A DNA stretch of 64,000 bases from Conoideocrella luteorostrata. Lineage: Eukaryota; Ascomycota; Sordariomycetes; Hypocreales; Clavicipitaceae. The position numbers were made by a program, and so were the translations under genes. The stretch's first letter is position 1, and each line of letters opens with the position of its first letter. The notes under the pieces were generated by a model. That model was given only the letters and a program-made list of their open reading frames with translations. It did not search any database and was not told the origin of the DNA. The stretch spans positions 186,001 through 250,000 of the forward strand of contig JASWJB010000007.1 in the NCBI GenBank assembly GCA_032433595.1, in the 5' to 3' direction. Of this stretch, positions 22,222 to 34,880 are shown piece after piece.

Positions 22222-22536
22222 GATAGTGCGTCCAGCTTCGGCGGCACCTCACCCAGCGCAGGTGCGGGTGCCATGAAGAGGCTTGATGAGCTCTGTGATG
22301 AATTTTCTGCCGTTCATTATCCTCTGTGCAAGGAATATGTCATCTCGCCCCCGTCGGATCCTAAGAAGCGCGATGAAGAGCACAGGAAGATCTCGGAAAC
22401 TGTATTACAATATATCCTACTGAAGTTAGACGAAGTTGACACTGAGGGTGTGTTAGAAGTGAGTGCGAGGAAAAAAGACCTGGTGACAATGGTGCAAAAC
22501 ATTCTTAGGGCTTTAGATTCAGTAAGGGCTTCTTGA
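21935..22536 (+). CDS. BAG-domain protein (Hsp70 co-chaperone type)
   Basis: Exons 21935-22156 and 22222-22536 give 178 residues. Intron GTGCGT..GTGTAG, phase 0. Residues ~92-178 form a BAG domain: KRLDELCDEF, then CKEYVISPPSDPKKRDEEHR, KISETVLQYILLKLDEVDTE and ARKKDLV..ILRALD. This matches the fungal BAG pattern (PPxDPKKRDxEHRxLSETxxxxVLLKxDxVxTEG). BAG domains bind the Hsp70 ATPase domain and promote nucleotide exchange. The N-terminal 74 residues (MAEPAKSARQNIPEITMPLR..) are not recognised. Neither a ubiquitin-like domain nor a membrane anchor is seen. The same N-terminal exon exists a second time at 23440 without a BAG domain. The start is the first ATG of the frame conserved in both copies. 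Confidence 0.75.
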
Positions 22537-23024
22537 ATTATGATGCGAAGCCTTCTTGAAGCCGTCATGCACCTCCTACCATATAAATTAGATTTAGCTA
22601 GCGTTAATATTTTGGTTTTCTCATGAATTAAACGGCAAGTCACTTGAAGTTAAGACAGAAACACATTAAAACTAGACATAATTACATAATAGCTATTATA
22701 GAGCATCTAGAGCACTAGCGTACAGTATATTTGTATTTAGGGAAGATAGATTGCCGCTGATTTAGTAGCGATAGCTGTCAATAAATGAACTCATGATGAT
22801 CATCTTCTACAATAAGAGGGACGAATCTCTAATCCCAAATTTCGCGGCTTGCAGTGGGTGGCATTAAGTTTCTACACCTCTTCGGGTTCCGTCAACACCA
22901 CCATCACCACTCCATAGAGCAACCAGAATACAACTTAATACTCTGTGTATCAGCCTTCGACTTTCTGTGGCTATCTCATCACAACCTGATATGATTGCGC
23001 GTAATGAGTCTAGGATCAGTGAGG
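22537..23024. other. Spacer between duplicated segments
   Basis: About 490 A/T-rich bases with no gene seen. It includes the palindrome ATGATGATCAT near 22793 and a short CACCACCATCACCAC run near 22892. Confidence 0.5.
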
Positions 23025-23828
23025 AACGGCTAGCACTGGGTTAGCATGAGGGAAAATGTGTACTCGACGCGAACTAATTAGGCCAACTAGATATTTATAT
23101 TACGAAATTCTAGAAGAAGTACTCGGTATAGCTTGTATGTCTTTATCTCAGATGCCTCTCTATGTTCTCTTTTGCACCACCACACCTCACTCACTGTTGC
23201 TAACGGAGTCGCAGGTTCGGCGCAGGCGTTGATTGGGTCGACACTTGAACGTCGCTAGCCTATCACAAAACAATGCCAATGCATCTGAACGAGGCTGTTC
23301 TCCGTCCGCGGCTGAAATGACTCTGCTCATTCCATCGACAAGCCGCCTCCTCGCCATCTCAGAAAGAAGCGCATCCAGCTGCATGCAAGGCAGGCCAATT
23401 TAATGTCATAGGCCCCCTCGAGTACGCCCACAGCCTGGTATGGCCGAGCCTGCGAAATCTGCACAACGAAATGTTCCCGAAAGCACCATGCGGCAACGTC
23501 CAAAAGTGGAGGGATTTCGTAATATTGGGGGACCAGCAGGGCAAAGAAGTCCTTCCTCCATCTGCGCAACAATCTCTAAAGACAACACTGGCGGCCAAGA
23601 GGCCCGAGAGGCAAGTCTGCTTGCACAATTTGGTGCTAAGTTGAACCAACGGGCATCGGCGGTGCGTGATGCCTCGTCTGCGACACAATCTGCTAACGGG
23701 ATGGCGCGTTCGGATTATCAAACACCTGGGGAGCCTTCCCGACGGCCAAACAACCATCTTTACTGGCAATGCGTAGGTCTCCATCGATCATCCAGAAATG
23801 AAGGCTAGAGTGCTTACTTTACATAGTG
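23025..23828. repeat. Segmental duplication, copy B
   Basis: Matches copy A (21539-22221) in the same orientation about 1.5 kb downstream. It ends at the intron acceptor (AGAGTGCTTACTTTACATAG at 23809-23828), after which similarity to the BAG exon stops. A short, poorer match to its left edge (GATAAGTTTAGGATGAGCGA.. near 23940) may be a third remnant. Confidence 0.85.
23440..23808 (+). pseudogene. Truncated BAG-gene paralogue (first exon only)
   Basis: Encodes MAEPAKSAQRNVPESTMRQR, then a stretch closely related to exon 1 of the BAG gene, sharing TGGQEAREASLLAQFGAKLN. The frame runs on through what is deleted in copy A (SANGMARSDYQTPGEPSRRP) to a possible donor TGC|GTAGGT. The matching acceptor at 23828 is kept, but the sequence beyond it is not a BAG exon. 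The copy has therefore lost its functional domain. Both first exons remaining open suggests this frame was coding before duplication. It could still be expressed as a short orphan protein. Confidence 0.55.
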
Positions 23829-24615
23829 CCATTGCTACGAAGGCTGGTTTTCAATTGCTTTGGAGGCTTCTTGTCCAAACTGTCTCGGCGCGCTGCTCGA
23901 ATTGTGCTTATGAGTAATTATGCCGCTTGAACTAATAGCGTGATAAGTTTAGGATGAGCGAGGGATGGTTGGTGTCGGGTTCCTGGGTTGAGTGAAATAG
24001 AATGTACCTACGTTATGCAAGTTTGATCTATGAGTTACTTACGAACGGGCTTTAAAAAACCCGCATTGTAGGGAATCATGTCAAAATAATCTGGAAATTA
24101 GGTTCTAGTGTGCGGAGACCAAGTTGAAGATTCGTTACTGTTTGTGAAACTAGCGTACATGATCTGTCTAGCAAGCTGTAAATATCCATCAAGCTCTGCA
24201 GTCTTTGTGTATCATGAACAATCTGAACCCTGAAGAGCTCCCCATTCTTCCAAGACTGGTCGCACCAAGTGAGTGCAAACACGTCAAGTGGCGCCCTTAT
24301 CCAACCCGCCCGCCTAGAAGCCGCGCGACTCTGCGGTCTAAATATCTATCATCTATGGTATCTCTAACGAAATTGGAGTGAAAATGCGTATTAGTGACAG
24401 GCTGCTTTCTTTGTTGAATAATCCTCCAATCCTCTGTTCATGCAAATTACGAGTCCAGTCTGAACTGAGGCGAGTGATGACCTGACCATGATAATAGGAG
24501 CGAGTGCAATAGCTTCGTGGTGATTTAAAAGTGAATCGACGTATCCCACATGCGAAGCGGAAGTTGTGCCGGACAAGCCGCTAACAACTCCGTGATGCAT
24601 GTCCTCTTAGCAGGA
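23829..24615. other. Intergenic before the hydroxylase gene
   Basis: About 790 bases, with the possible third remnant of the duplicated segment near 23930-24010. No gene is supported. Confidence 0.5.
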
Positions 24616-25665
24616 TCAGAAGATTGGCAGCGTGATCTGGTTGTCCCAATCGACGTTTTTCTCGTAACATTCGATGCGCTCACGGCAGGTACCAAAGATA
24701 CGGTCCCACAGCCTGGTCTGCTTGCCGTAATTGGCGCTGCTCTTCCAGCCCTTGCGGTGGTGCAGATCGTGGTCCTCGATGATGAGCTCGGCGTTGAAGA
24801 ACCGCAGGATGAAGTTGAACGGGTTGGGCGGCGTAGCGACGATTCGGAGACCACTGTGGCCGGCGAGCTCGGCAAAGACGACGTACTGGTGGCACACCCA
24901 CCACTCATAAAAACCCATGGGGAAGCCCATGAACTTCATGGTGAAGTAGGTCATGAGAGGGATGCCGGCAATGTCGAAGAGCTCCTGCTCGGTGTCGGCG
25001 TAGAGGGTGAGCAGCGGGTTAGGGTGCTTGGTCAAGTGATGGGTGCGATGGAACTTCCAAAATCCGGAAACATCGTGCATCAGTCTGTGGTACCAGTAGA
25101 ACCAGAAGTCGAGGATGATCCCGTACAGGCCGGTTTCGATGAACAACATGTAGAAGTTCATGCTGGCAGGCGCCTTGGAGACGCTATAGGACAAGAAAAT
25201 CGTGAAGATGGGTCGGAAGGTCGAAGTCGCGATGAGGGACTTGAAGACCTTGAAGACACCAACGTCTGGGACACCGTCCCGCTCATGCACATCGCCGTCG
25301 AGGAAGCCGGTGCGATGTCCCAGCTGTCGCAACATGTTCAGCTCGCGGATGGCGGTGATCTTGAAGAAGGCGGCGTAGAAGAGAACGGCCTGCCAGGCGG
25401 TAAAGTTGCGGCCCGTGTAGGTGACATAGAGATGCTGCAGGATGATAGGGATGAAGGCGTGTACGAGAATCCAGCGATGCTGATAGTAGTCATTCAGAAA
25501 AGGCACCTGTTCGGTCTTTGCGTGGACCGGCACATCCCTATTGAGATCGGAGGGATGGAGCCTGAAGATTTCGTAGGACCAGTGGAAGATATTCCACTCG
25601 GAGCGGTCCTTGCTGCGCCACGTGGACTTTATCGAGTCCTTTGGATTCCCTTGAGGGGTACTCAT
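24616..25665 (-). CDS. Fatty-acid-hydroxylase-superfamily membrane enzyme (sterol desaturase-like)
   Basis: Single-exon, 349 residues from MSTPQGNPKD; an in-frame ATG at 25725 would add 20 residues. It has the three di-iron histidine boxes of the superfamily: HRLMH (~193-197), HRTHH (~206-210) and HDLHH (~299-303), plus H270 in AGHSGLR. Hydrophobic segments (~66-82, ~90-105, ~150-190, ~233-250) fit an ER membrane protein. This superfamily includes C-4 sterol methyl oxidases, C-5 sterol desaturases and sphingolipid or fatty-acid hydroxylases. Spacing and length fit, but the substrate cannot be chosen from sequence alone. A 414-codon frame on the other strand is a shadow of this gene. Confidence 0.88.
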   Translation of the reverse strand: MSTPQGNPKDSIKSTWRSKDRSEWNIFHWSYEIFRLHPSDLNRDVPVHAKTEQVPFLNDYYQHRWILVHAFIPIILQHLYVTYTGRNFTAWQAVLFYAAFFKITAIRELNMLRQLGHRTGFLDGDVHERDGVPDVGVFKVFKSLIATSTFRPIFTIFLSYSVSKAPASMNFYMLFIETGLYGIILDFWFYWYHRLMHDVSGFWKFHRTHHLTKHPNPLLTLYADTEQELFDIAGIPLMTYFTMKFMGFPMGFYEWWVCHQYVVFAELAGHSGLRIVATPPNPFNFILRFFNAELIIEDHDLHHRKGWKSSANYGKQTRLWDRIFGTCRERIECYEKNVDWDNQITLPIF

Positions 25666-28600
25666 GGTGACGGTTTCGTGTCTGTCGGCAACTTTGTGTG
25701 TACAAGGCAAAGGCTCAAAGTACACGATGGATGGACGAGGTTGTCTATTTCAGGACGAAACTCTGCTGTAGCGATGGAGTGGACAAGCAGCTAGAGCAAG
25801 CCACGCCTTGGACTATTTGTACATTCTGGCTCGAAGATGAGGTCATCACATGTTTGGACTGCTGCCCTCCATCTTCACGCCCAGCGCATGTGAAACGGCC
25901 GCATGGCGTGGCGCATGACGACGTGCTGTGCGCGTTTCCGATTTGTTGCGCTGGCCGCGAACCATGTTTTTTGTTCAATTGCGGTCTAGGTCGCAACTAA
26001 TGGCCCAGGCCGAAGATGACTAGCCCGAAGTAAAGGCTTGTCTGGGTGTGAGTGTTGCGACGAACGGCCATGATCCTGGGTGGCCTGTTAGACTCGCCAC
26101 TTTTGCCGAATTAGGAAATGGCAAGAATTCGACGCGACGTGGGGCTGCTGGGACACTCAAGACCAAGACACTTCTCTCTGTGCGTTGCTCGCCGCTTCCC
26201 CAGAAAAAGATGGGGCCGGCGAGGAAATGCCGGGTCGCGATTTGTTGCTCCCGGCACTTTCTTTCTCGTCGCCACTTTGGCACGTACGGGGTATGGAGCA
26301 ACTTGACAGTTATGATACGATTATGCACCCCCATATATACGGCAGGGTAGCTACCTAGGCAGTTGCCGTAGGGCTATTTGTCGCCGAACCCTTAATATTT
26401 GTGCTTTGTCTTGTGCTCCTGCCCTGTGCCTGTGCCTGTGCCTGCCGGCCGTGGCAGCCATGTGTAGCCATGTGCGATACCCACAGACCAACCTCATTTC
26501 CTGTCTTCTTGTGCCTGCATCTGCTTTGGCCTACTAGTAGGCGATGGCTCTCCAGCACAGCATCGTGCCTTATCCCAACGGCATTACTACGTTGGGGGGT
26601 ACGTTGTCCGGTTTGCCCCTCCCCTTCGTGAAGGTCGTGAACCCGAGCCTCTGTAGATGGGGTGGCGTGGCCGAGTACGTCGTCTGTCGCGGGTTTTCAT
26701 ATCAACACGGAGACGCAAACTCTACGCGCGCTGGCCCGCTTGATTGTGAAATCGGGCAATCTCGGCTCCGCGTGGCCCCTGGTGCGGCTCGCCTCCTTAC
26801 CACCTGAGTGCCAAGTGCTCGACCAATCTAGACGGTCATGCGACGAGAGATAAGAGAAGAAAAACAAAATTGATTCTGGAACGTGAGCTGTCCAGACTGC
26901 ACCAGACGCACACGCAAGCACGTCAGTAAAAGTAGATTTGACTCACGGATGCTGTCTGGATCCATGTTCCATGTATGTTTCCATCCCACCCAAACCTCGG
27001 TACATGCGGCTCCCTGATCTTCGTTGCCGTACGGGCTACGGAGTACAGAGCGCTAACATTATATCATGCTGACATGCTCCATTCCTTCTAATGACTAGTC
27101 TCATGGTAGACACTGAACGTAAGGGCATCTGGCTGTGTAGTTTTCGCCACCAGCGGTATCGATAATTTCGCCACGTTTCTTGCATCTACGTTACGTCGAT
27201 CGTCCGAGGTAAAAATTCTTGAAACACGCTCAAGAGACAATGTGCAGATAAAGCTGTCGTGGCCTGCTAGTTTGCCTCCTTTCGCCCCCAATGTTGGGAA
27301 CCAACTTCGTCCGTGGCGGCGACTCCGAAGGCAAATTAGGACGTCAACACCCTCGCTCCTCACCCAGCCATGTTCTCGTGATGGATGCCTTTCTACGCAG
27401 GTATCCTAGCAACATCGATCAACTACTCATTCGTTGTTTTTGGGTCAAAGAACTTTTGGCACGCTAGGCATCATGTCGGTCATAGAGCGCTCCAGCTGAG
27501 GCACCGCATCAGTTGGTGATGGCTGATGAGATCGGCGCTTTTTTGTCTTTGGGATTGACGCGAGAGTATTGCATGTAACATCTGCAACTGCACTTGCGAG
27601 CCATCAAAGATTGCAGTGGTTACCAGCTGAAGGCGTCGTAGTCTTTGCGCACTTCCATGACTATGGACATGTACCTGTAAGGCTGATGTAGCCGCCAACG
27701 GAGACCCTCCACCTGGCCTTCGTACTAAATTTCGGAGCATTCAGGCGACATTCGCTAAATTAAGGCAAGCTTAGCTTCCTACGGGATACGAATGGAACAC
27801 TGGCTTTCCTTCCACTGACAGAAGGTTGCGCAATTTAAAATCAAAGGTCAAGCAGCTCGGTATTGTATTCACATTTATTGAGTGGGCATGGCTCGACTGC
27901 TAACATCGTACTATCAAACAAATGAAAAGTTAATCAAATCCACACACGGTGCAGAGACGGAGCCGAGGCTTGTGTTGAACTATAGAGTGGATGTAGACAG
28001 AGATGCTCTCATTAAGCTGCAACAGCGTAGCGAAGAAACGAGCAAATGTTTAATTTTAGCCAATCCACTGGCTTGGCATTGTATAATTTCGCCAGTTGGC
28101 TATGAATGCCTGGATTTTGCAGCCAAGTTACATAAAAATAGTACAGTATACTCCATCCAGACGCCATACTTCCAGCCAATGTGTCGTCTCATGTCAAATT
28201 ATGCTAGGGCATGCTCTCACATGCCACTTCCGGTTGTAGCACCCGACCTCTCGCCTCCACTCTCCTCTTTCGCAAATTAGCATTAACGTGGGGAATTCTA
28301 GCCGTCTTGAATGCCCTTTGCTGTGATTTTGCCTCCGAAAAGGCCCATCGCGAGCTAGCTACACTGTTTGTTGCGCATTTGTTTTCGGCAATTTTTTGTG
28401 CCAATGTGTGGCAAATTCCCCTAATAAGGTGCGCCGACTTTATTTAATGCTCCAAACAGCATTTATCAGTGTTATGAAAGGTTACATGAGCGATCAATTT
28501 CACGTGTGCCCTTGTTGCGAATCAAAATGCTCTGCCATGCACGAGTCACTGGCGTGTGGCATGTGTAGCCAGCTAAACGGTCTAGCGTTGGCGGGGATAT

Positions 28601-31600
28601 TGCAATGAGACGCGTGAGAGTCCCTTTTGAGGATTCAGCTAATCAATCCGATGTGGCAAATCCCAATGTTTTGGTTTGGCGACTGCCGACGAGGAGGTCA
28701 CCCGCCACTGCCTCCATCTCGATCCCATCGCATCCCCATTCAAACTATTGTAAGCCTTGCCACCGCCCCGCTCAGGATGTGTCAGCCCCAGCAGAAAATG
28801 AGAAAAGAATGTTGTCAGTGCTGTTGGGAAGCATGCTGACTAAGTTTTCATGACAGCGGAAGCTGGGAAGACTTGGAACTTCGTCTGTGTGCGACTAGGG
28901 CTTGTTGACAGATAGACATTTACAGTTCGTGAATCAATGTCTGATGCGGAGAATCGATGTAATAGTATCTTCCATCTTGAAAAAATGGACCAAGTCGGGC
29001 TCGGAGCAGATATGCGAGATAAATTATAGCCGGAGGCAACCGTACTTGAATTGCATTCACTTACAGTTGAGTTGAGGACCGGGAACTTGCCAAGATGGAG
29101 AATGTGTAATTCAAGTCGGTACAAACTGTAATTCATTCGAGCAAAAGAGCTAACAATCCTGCATTTGAAGTGTTTGTAGGTAGCAACAGAAGCCATGATA
29201 GTCTTATTCGTAGCCTATCCTTCCCATGGAACCGTTTGCGTTCTGTCAGGGGCCTTGTCGGCACTCTGATTCTAATTACATCCGGAGATTACGTAGTATG
29301 AGCAAGTTGCTTGGGAACACGAGATTTTCAAGTAAGTATATTTCAGTGTGTCTGTTTTTTATACGCCAGTTGCTAGACTATCCTAGGCATTAGTCTACAG
29401 GCAGATATATTTACAGAGTGTTGAAAACTGTCTCCTCATCTATCAGGCTACCCTACAGCATTATTTCCTTTTCGTTTGTCGTGACCAATATTTAAAATTT
29501 CAGGATCTTGAAATAGTCATTATTGGATAGAAGCAGCAAAAGTTGTGAAAATGTCTCACTAAGCTGCCACAAGGCTTGGGAGGCAAGGACGATGTGACTA
29601 AAATCTGTACATGATTTTCCAATAGAATAGGGGACTGCATTTTAATATCAGAAGGCGAAAATAGCAAACACAATTAAATCAGTTCTTGATCTTGGAAGAA
29701 GTTAGGAAATAACACGACTGCTGCATATAAATCATCGGCATCTAAAATCATTCTGTATTTGTTTTGCATATAGCAGGCGGTTTGTGCTTTGATGGAAATG
29801 TTTTCGTCAGTATGTAAATTGTCCCGAGTCTAAAGTAAATCAACTTGCGGTAACTTCACTCGGTGCGTGAGATTAAGAACAAAATGTCACAAAGAGAAGA
29901 GGGCTTTCAATCGCTTGGCCGCATGTCCATGTAGTCGTCAAAGGTTGCCAGATGGCGTCTTTGCAGCACTCTTGGATGCTTATGCAAAAGACCATAATAG
30001 CGGTATCATTGGTCTTAGTGTAGGTTTGTCTCAGCCTGTAGCACTTGAAGAGAAACAGATGGCTTATTTGATGCCTTATGCGAATTATCATCAGGGGTTC
30101 CACATTCACAAATTGCTTAATAAACGTGAAGTCATATGGACCAAGCACATTCCGTGCACGTCAGACAGACGGGCAGGGTGTAACTAAGGTGACGGTTATC
30201 GGTAGATATCGACTTACTCCTACTTTCGAATGAAGCTGGAAGCGTACGACCATAAGAGTATAAAATGTATTCCGGATTTGATGGAACTATCTCTAATGGC
30301 TAGACAGGGCTGTGCAGAAGAAGAAAAAAGACGGCAACAACAACAACAACGGATCATAGAATCAAACTTCATGGCTATACTTGCATAAATAGAGTGATGT
30401 ATAATACATTACTTCAGAAGCAGTTCAATCTTCCGGATATTTTTGAAGGGATTATTGATTTGGTCATGCTTTCACGTTATATGTTCAGTATTTTTTTTAG
30501 GTCATAGAGTTGGGTAAATATAAATATCGTTGGAGAAAACACATTATTAAACTTGTGGTAGTATGTCAGAATACTGATCCATGATATCACTCGTACGACG
30601 CCCAGTTCGTCACTTTAAGAAAGGATCCTATGAGACCTGAGTTCGAACATAAAAACTGGCTCTATAAAGACACTTCTTCACTACCAAATGTTTCGGGTTA
30701 GTTGTAAGCTGCTTGTTATGTCAAAGCTGTAGACCGCTTTCCTGGGGTAACTCTTAGTGTTGAACTGAGAATGCGATGACTTTGTGAGGAATGCCTCTGC
30801 TGACTGCGTAGCCTTACTATTTATGCTTTCCGGAAGGATGCAAATTTCTTATGGCCAGACAGTAAGGTTCACAATGCACGTGGAAAGCCCTCTTAGATAC
30901 GTTTCACAATAAGGAGATAAAAGCGGGCGGATGTGTTCCCTTCTCAAAGAGAGAATCGAAGCGAGCTTACATATCCGCTCATATTTGCACTGGTCTCTAC
31001 TCCGTATTGAGACTTGGAATACCGGTTTGGGACGGGCCGATGGTGACGGTGGCGTTTTCAATTAGTTGATATTGGCTGATCTGCGGTAACGCCAAACCAG
31101 GTGTGACCACCATTGCAACCACCGTGATGGTCTCGTGAGGAACCTTGCTATCTGCTCCTCTTCACACAGTCCCTTATCTGGAGCTTCATTTTGGAGGTTG
31201 TAGTTGCAGCATGCATATGGCTGATGTCATTTGTGGAACGGAGCTTGGGAGTATGCCAGTGGCACACAGCAAGCTCTCATCTCGCCATGAAATGTGATGT
31301 GCTCGTTCCTCTCGCATTTGGAGATTGAAGGCAACAACATCGCCTTTAGGTCGTGTAATCAAATTAATACGTGAGATTTTTATCACAGCCTGTCAGTTGC
31401 GAACATTGTTGCCCAGCTACCTGGGCTTGTTATCTGCTGGCAGGGATGTGGCCTGCAGCAGGGATTATGCACGTCATCTTGACGATGGAGCGGGCTGCCA
31501 CTCCAATTCGTGACGCACACTACTGCTGCGCAGACGTGCGCCATATCAGGTTTTTAGGGGTCTGGCGCAGATGTCCCATTAAATCTTGTTTTGTTCAATT

Positions 31601-31767
31601 CGAGCGAGGGTGGCTTTAAAGGTCGAGGCTGCCTGTCGCAAAACATAGGCCACAAGAGATATTGCGCTTTTCTTCCACGACACCTATTTTTGTTAGAGTA
31701 ATACCCTAATCGTGTCAACTGCAATAAATGCTGACAACCGCATTGTTCTGCCACATCAAGTTACAAG
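25666..31767. other. Gene-poor 6.1-kb region
   Basis: No recognisable protein is encoded. The longest frames (132 codons at 27882; 106 codons at 29867) show no known motif. A 52-residue frame at 30230-30388 (MKLEAYDHKSIKC.., with a charged EEEKRRQQQQQR run) looks a little protein-like but lies beside a (CAA)n tract and is uncertain. The part from about 28.9 to 30.7 kb is A/T-rich. TACGGAGTA-type motifs lie near 27037 and 30999. It may hold decayed repeats that I cannot name. Confidence 0.5.
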
Positions 31768-32355
31768 ATGCCGACCCGTCGCAGTAACGCATACGGGCAT
31801 GACCCCCAAACTCGTTCATCGAACAGGGCCTACCAAGCAGGTTCGGCTACGGACAGAGACCGATTTCGAGACACAAGAGATGCTGCAAACTCCAGAAGTG
31901 CGCGGAGGTCGACACGCGGTCGGGAAGAAGAATACTATGAGCAGCCCATATCAAGACGTCAGAGTCGCCCGGTAGATGGGTACCATCGCAGCAGCTCCAG
32001 CGCACATCGAGCCAGAGGTGGTCAACGAAGTACAGACCAACCGTCGTATAAGGGCCAGCGAGCGTACGAAAAAAGCCGCGGTCATGACCGGCGCAGTCAA
32101 ATGTCTCCATCTGAGGGTGCTCACCGCTTCACTCAAGTGGCAACTGCTGCGGTGGTATCCGGTCTTACGGAAGCTGTTCGGTCGCGACACAGTCCGGAAC
32201 AATCCAAGCGCGCGGTCAGAGCTGCAGTAGGCGCAGCTGCAGTAAATGCCTTGGTTGGATCAGACAGGAATGGTAAAGGAGGATCTGGTTTTACAAAAAG
32301 CGCTGTCGGCGGCATGTTAATTAATCGTTTGGTGGGAGGCCAGACCAAATACTAA
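31768..32355 (+). CDS. Basic disordered protein with a small-residue C-terminal domain
   Basis: Single-exon, 195 residues, not recognised. The first ~115 residues are very rich in Arg, Ser, Gln and Tyr (DRDRFRDTRD, RSARRSTRGREEEYYEQP) and look disordered. The last ~75 are Ala/Gly/Val-rich with helical periodicity (TQVATAAVVSGLTEAVRSRH; RAAVGAAAVNALVG; FTKSAVGGMLINRLVGG), like glycine-zipper segments that pack against membranes or each other. No signal peptide. The clear change of composition between halves and intact start and stop argue for a real gene. Function unknown. Confidence 0.6.
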   Translation: MPTRRSNAYGHDPQTRSSNRAYQAGSATDRDRFRDTRDAANSRSARRSTRGREEEYYEQPISRRQSRPVDGYHRSSSSAHRARGGQRSTDQPSYKGQRAYEKSRGHDRRSQMSPSEGAHRFTQVATAAVVSGLTEAVRSRHSPEQSKRAVRAAVGAAAVNALVGSDRNGKGGSGFTKSAVGGMLINRLVGGQTKY

Positions 32356-33418
32356 GCCTATGATATTTGTTTTACTTACAGAGAGTGGCTTCTATGACCC
32401 TGATGAACTCATCAGAGCCCAAGTGTGAATTGTATTTAGTAAGAGGCGACGAATGCGATATTTGAAGTTTACCCTACCTGATGACCTTTGGTCTCTAAAC
32501 TCTGCCCGGTGTACCGTCTATTGACCGCTGGGAACCAGCAGCCATACGCGCGAAAGAGCAAATTATGGTAACATGCGTACACAATGCCACGTTTCGAGGT
32601 CGTTATGAACCACGAAATTTCTGACAGGTACTTCAACAGAAGCGTATAATGTGCTCACTCACAGAGACACCTCTTCCGTAGCTCGGAAAACCCGGCATGT
32701 ACTACTCAAAGCTAGGCATTGAAGAAACTTTCAGTGATATAGCCGACTAAATCTGCTTTCGGTATGGCATATGCTATCAAGATACGAAAAAAGTCGTTTC
32801 CTTGGCACCCAAGGTCAATGGGCGGCGGTGTCCTTTCCGCGACGCATATAGAGATCGGCTTATGCTGTCATCAGAGTTCGTCTCCCATGGCACGCAAGCG
32901 ATCCAACACCCATTCTATCACAACCACAAGCCCGCCAATTAAGTCCCTTGCCACATCTTGGGGCAGTCGAGTTTTGCACTTCCACCCACTGCCAGTATCA
33001 GACGATGACGGGAGCTGCCAATAGAACACAGACATTGGCGATGTATCACAGTGAACAGCAAGTCCCGTTAAGGTCACGACACGCAAGTGAGGGATGTCAA
33101 GGGTTACAGTGGTATCAAAGTGACACAATCTGATGTGGTGGCAAATGTCACCATTCTGTGACCAGTTCCTCACCAGGTTCGGTATGCAACGCCCCAGCTG
33201 TTCATATTACACCATGCAGATAAAGCTGTGCGATACGATTCGCTGCGTGGATACGGGCGGGCCACATGGCAACCAAACTTGTGGTCATGCAGCCACGCAA
33301 CGGTTATGCGTGGTCTGACAAGTGTCGGATGCAACAGATATATGTAATAACCAATCCATTTCGCAAAGTGTATTTACATAATTGATGCGGCAGCAACACA
33401 GAATTAAGTTACGATTAC
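32356..33418. other. Intergenic
   Basis: About 1.06 kb; short frames on both strands, none convincing. No repeat noticed. Confidence 0.5.
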
Positions 33419-34192
33419 TCATATTAACAAAAACAGGGCCAATAAGCTTGCGCACAGGGCGACCCAACTTGAAGTCCCCCCAGCAGCTGTCGCATCTCCC
33501 CTGAAAGCCCACGTAGAACACTGGCTTTTCGATCCGTCTCGAGCAGCGCCAATTGAAAAGCTCAAAATCGGATGCGGCGTTGGCCGGCATGACCCCTTTG
33601 AGCCCGTCTGGCACGTACTTTCGAACCAAGGCCACTCCTTGTACGGCTTATCGTCTCCGCCGGCGTCCTTGCAATCTGCAAAAGGGAACACTTTGAATAT
33701 CCACGGAGCGGGCTGTCCCTCTTCAATCTTGCCAGAGATATTGACCTGTTGATACCAAGCCCGCGAATAGTTGGCCTTGGCGTCGTACAGTTCCTTGTTG
33801 TGGAGGAGCCAATAGATGCCGTTTGGTTCAATTGGCTTTCCGTCCCCGTCGTATACTGTTTGTATGTTCTTCTTGAACCCAGTATTGTTGCCTTGTGAGA
33901 AGATGTCGCTTGTGTTGAAGCAAGTGTATGTGGTGGGTAGGCTGTTTGTTGTGAGTACAAGTCCTTTTGACGTGTCGCTACTTTGGCATGCTGCGTCTTG
34001 GTCGTCGGGGAAGAATGCGACTGTCAAATTGCCGCTCCTGCTATTTCACGGGGTGCGTGTGTTAGTTTCAGAAGTACGCATTGCGAGACGGATATCGAGA
34101 TGCATAATATACGATTTGACATACCCTGATGCATCATCTGCAGAGACAAGTGGTAATAATAATGCGAGTAATGATACCTTGTTGAACATCAT
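33419..34192 (-). CDS. Putative GPI-anchored surface protein
   Basis: Exons complement(34125-34192) and complement(33419-34040) give 229 residues. The 84-bp intron has GTATGT and AATAG and the join keeps frame (GCA TCA GG|C AGG AGC). Exon 1 is a signal peptide (MMFNKVSLLALLLPLVSA-DD). The body has several cysteines and N-glycosylation sites (NTS, NYS, NIS), and tryptophan- and proline-rich parts (WPWFESTCQT). The last ~20 residues (TSSWVALCASLLALFLLI) are a hydrophobic tail after small residues, typical of a GPI-attachment signal. Expected place: plasma membrane or cell wall. I do not recognise the family. Two adjacent ATG codons (34192, 34189) could start it. Confidence 0.72.
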
Positions 34193-34856
34193 GCTTAATG
34201 GAGCCCCGCGCGCTCGAGTGTTGGGTTCGAGGTTATGCTAACAAAGCAAACGGCAGCCAAGTTTGCATTTATCATGATTAATGTAGAGAGGATTAGGCAC
34301 AATACCGATTGAAGGCATTTTCTCTACCATAGCGATCTACCCGACACCAGCATCATCATACGTCACGATCGGCACGCGACCACCCCGATGTTGTGCTGAC
34401 ATGCGTTGGTCCATCTCAACCACAGCGCCAGGCGATCGCACGGCCAGCTGGGCCTGGAGCAGCGGATCCATCCACTGTAAGGAAAAAAAGACGGTTATAT
34501 TTATAGAGATGCACGCTATGGAGCACTCTGTACGGAGTACGGAGTAGAGTCCAGCGGAATGGCGAGCGCCTGTACTCGCCACAGACAAACAGAGTCACTG
34601 ACTACTCCGTAGTTAGTGGATCAACAGGACGAGCATGGCATGACAATACCCACCACGACAAGCCACGATCCTGCTGGCTGGGGCACATTGGGGCAAGATT
34701 GGCAGTACATCTGACACTTGATCCACATTCAATAAGCATTTAGTATGGTTATTTACAGCTGAGATGCTATTTACGTACTCCGTACTAACTACAGCTTCAA
34801 CCCCGACGTACCCTTTCCTCCAGCCCGCCGAGTGGCCTACAGCCTACTTCACAGCT
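34193..34856. other. Intergenic between two secreted-protein genes
   Basis: About 660 bases. TACTCCGTA-type motifs cluster here (34531-34545, about 34602, 34776-34784). No gene seen. Confidence 0.5.
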
Positions 34857-34880
34857 TTGCCTACACGGTCGCATCAGCAT

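Noticed and set aside
24550..25794. 414-codon frame on the plus strand
   Set aside because: It is antisense to the hydroxylase gene, whose minus-strand product has all three histidine boxes; the plus-strand translation is Glu/Val/Gly-rich without motifs.
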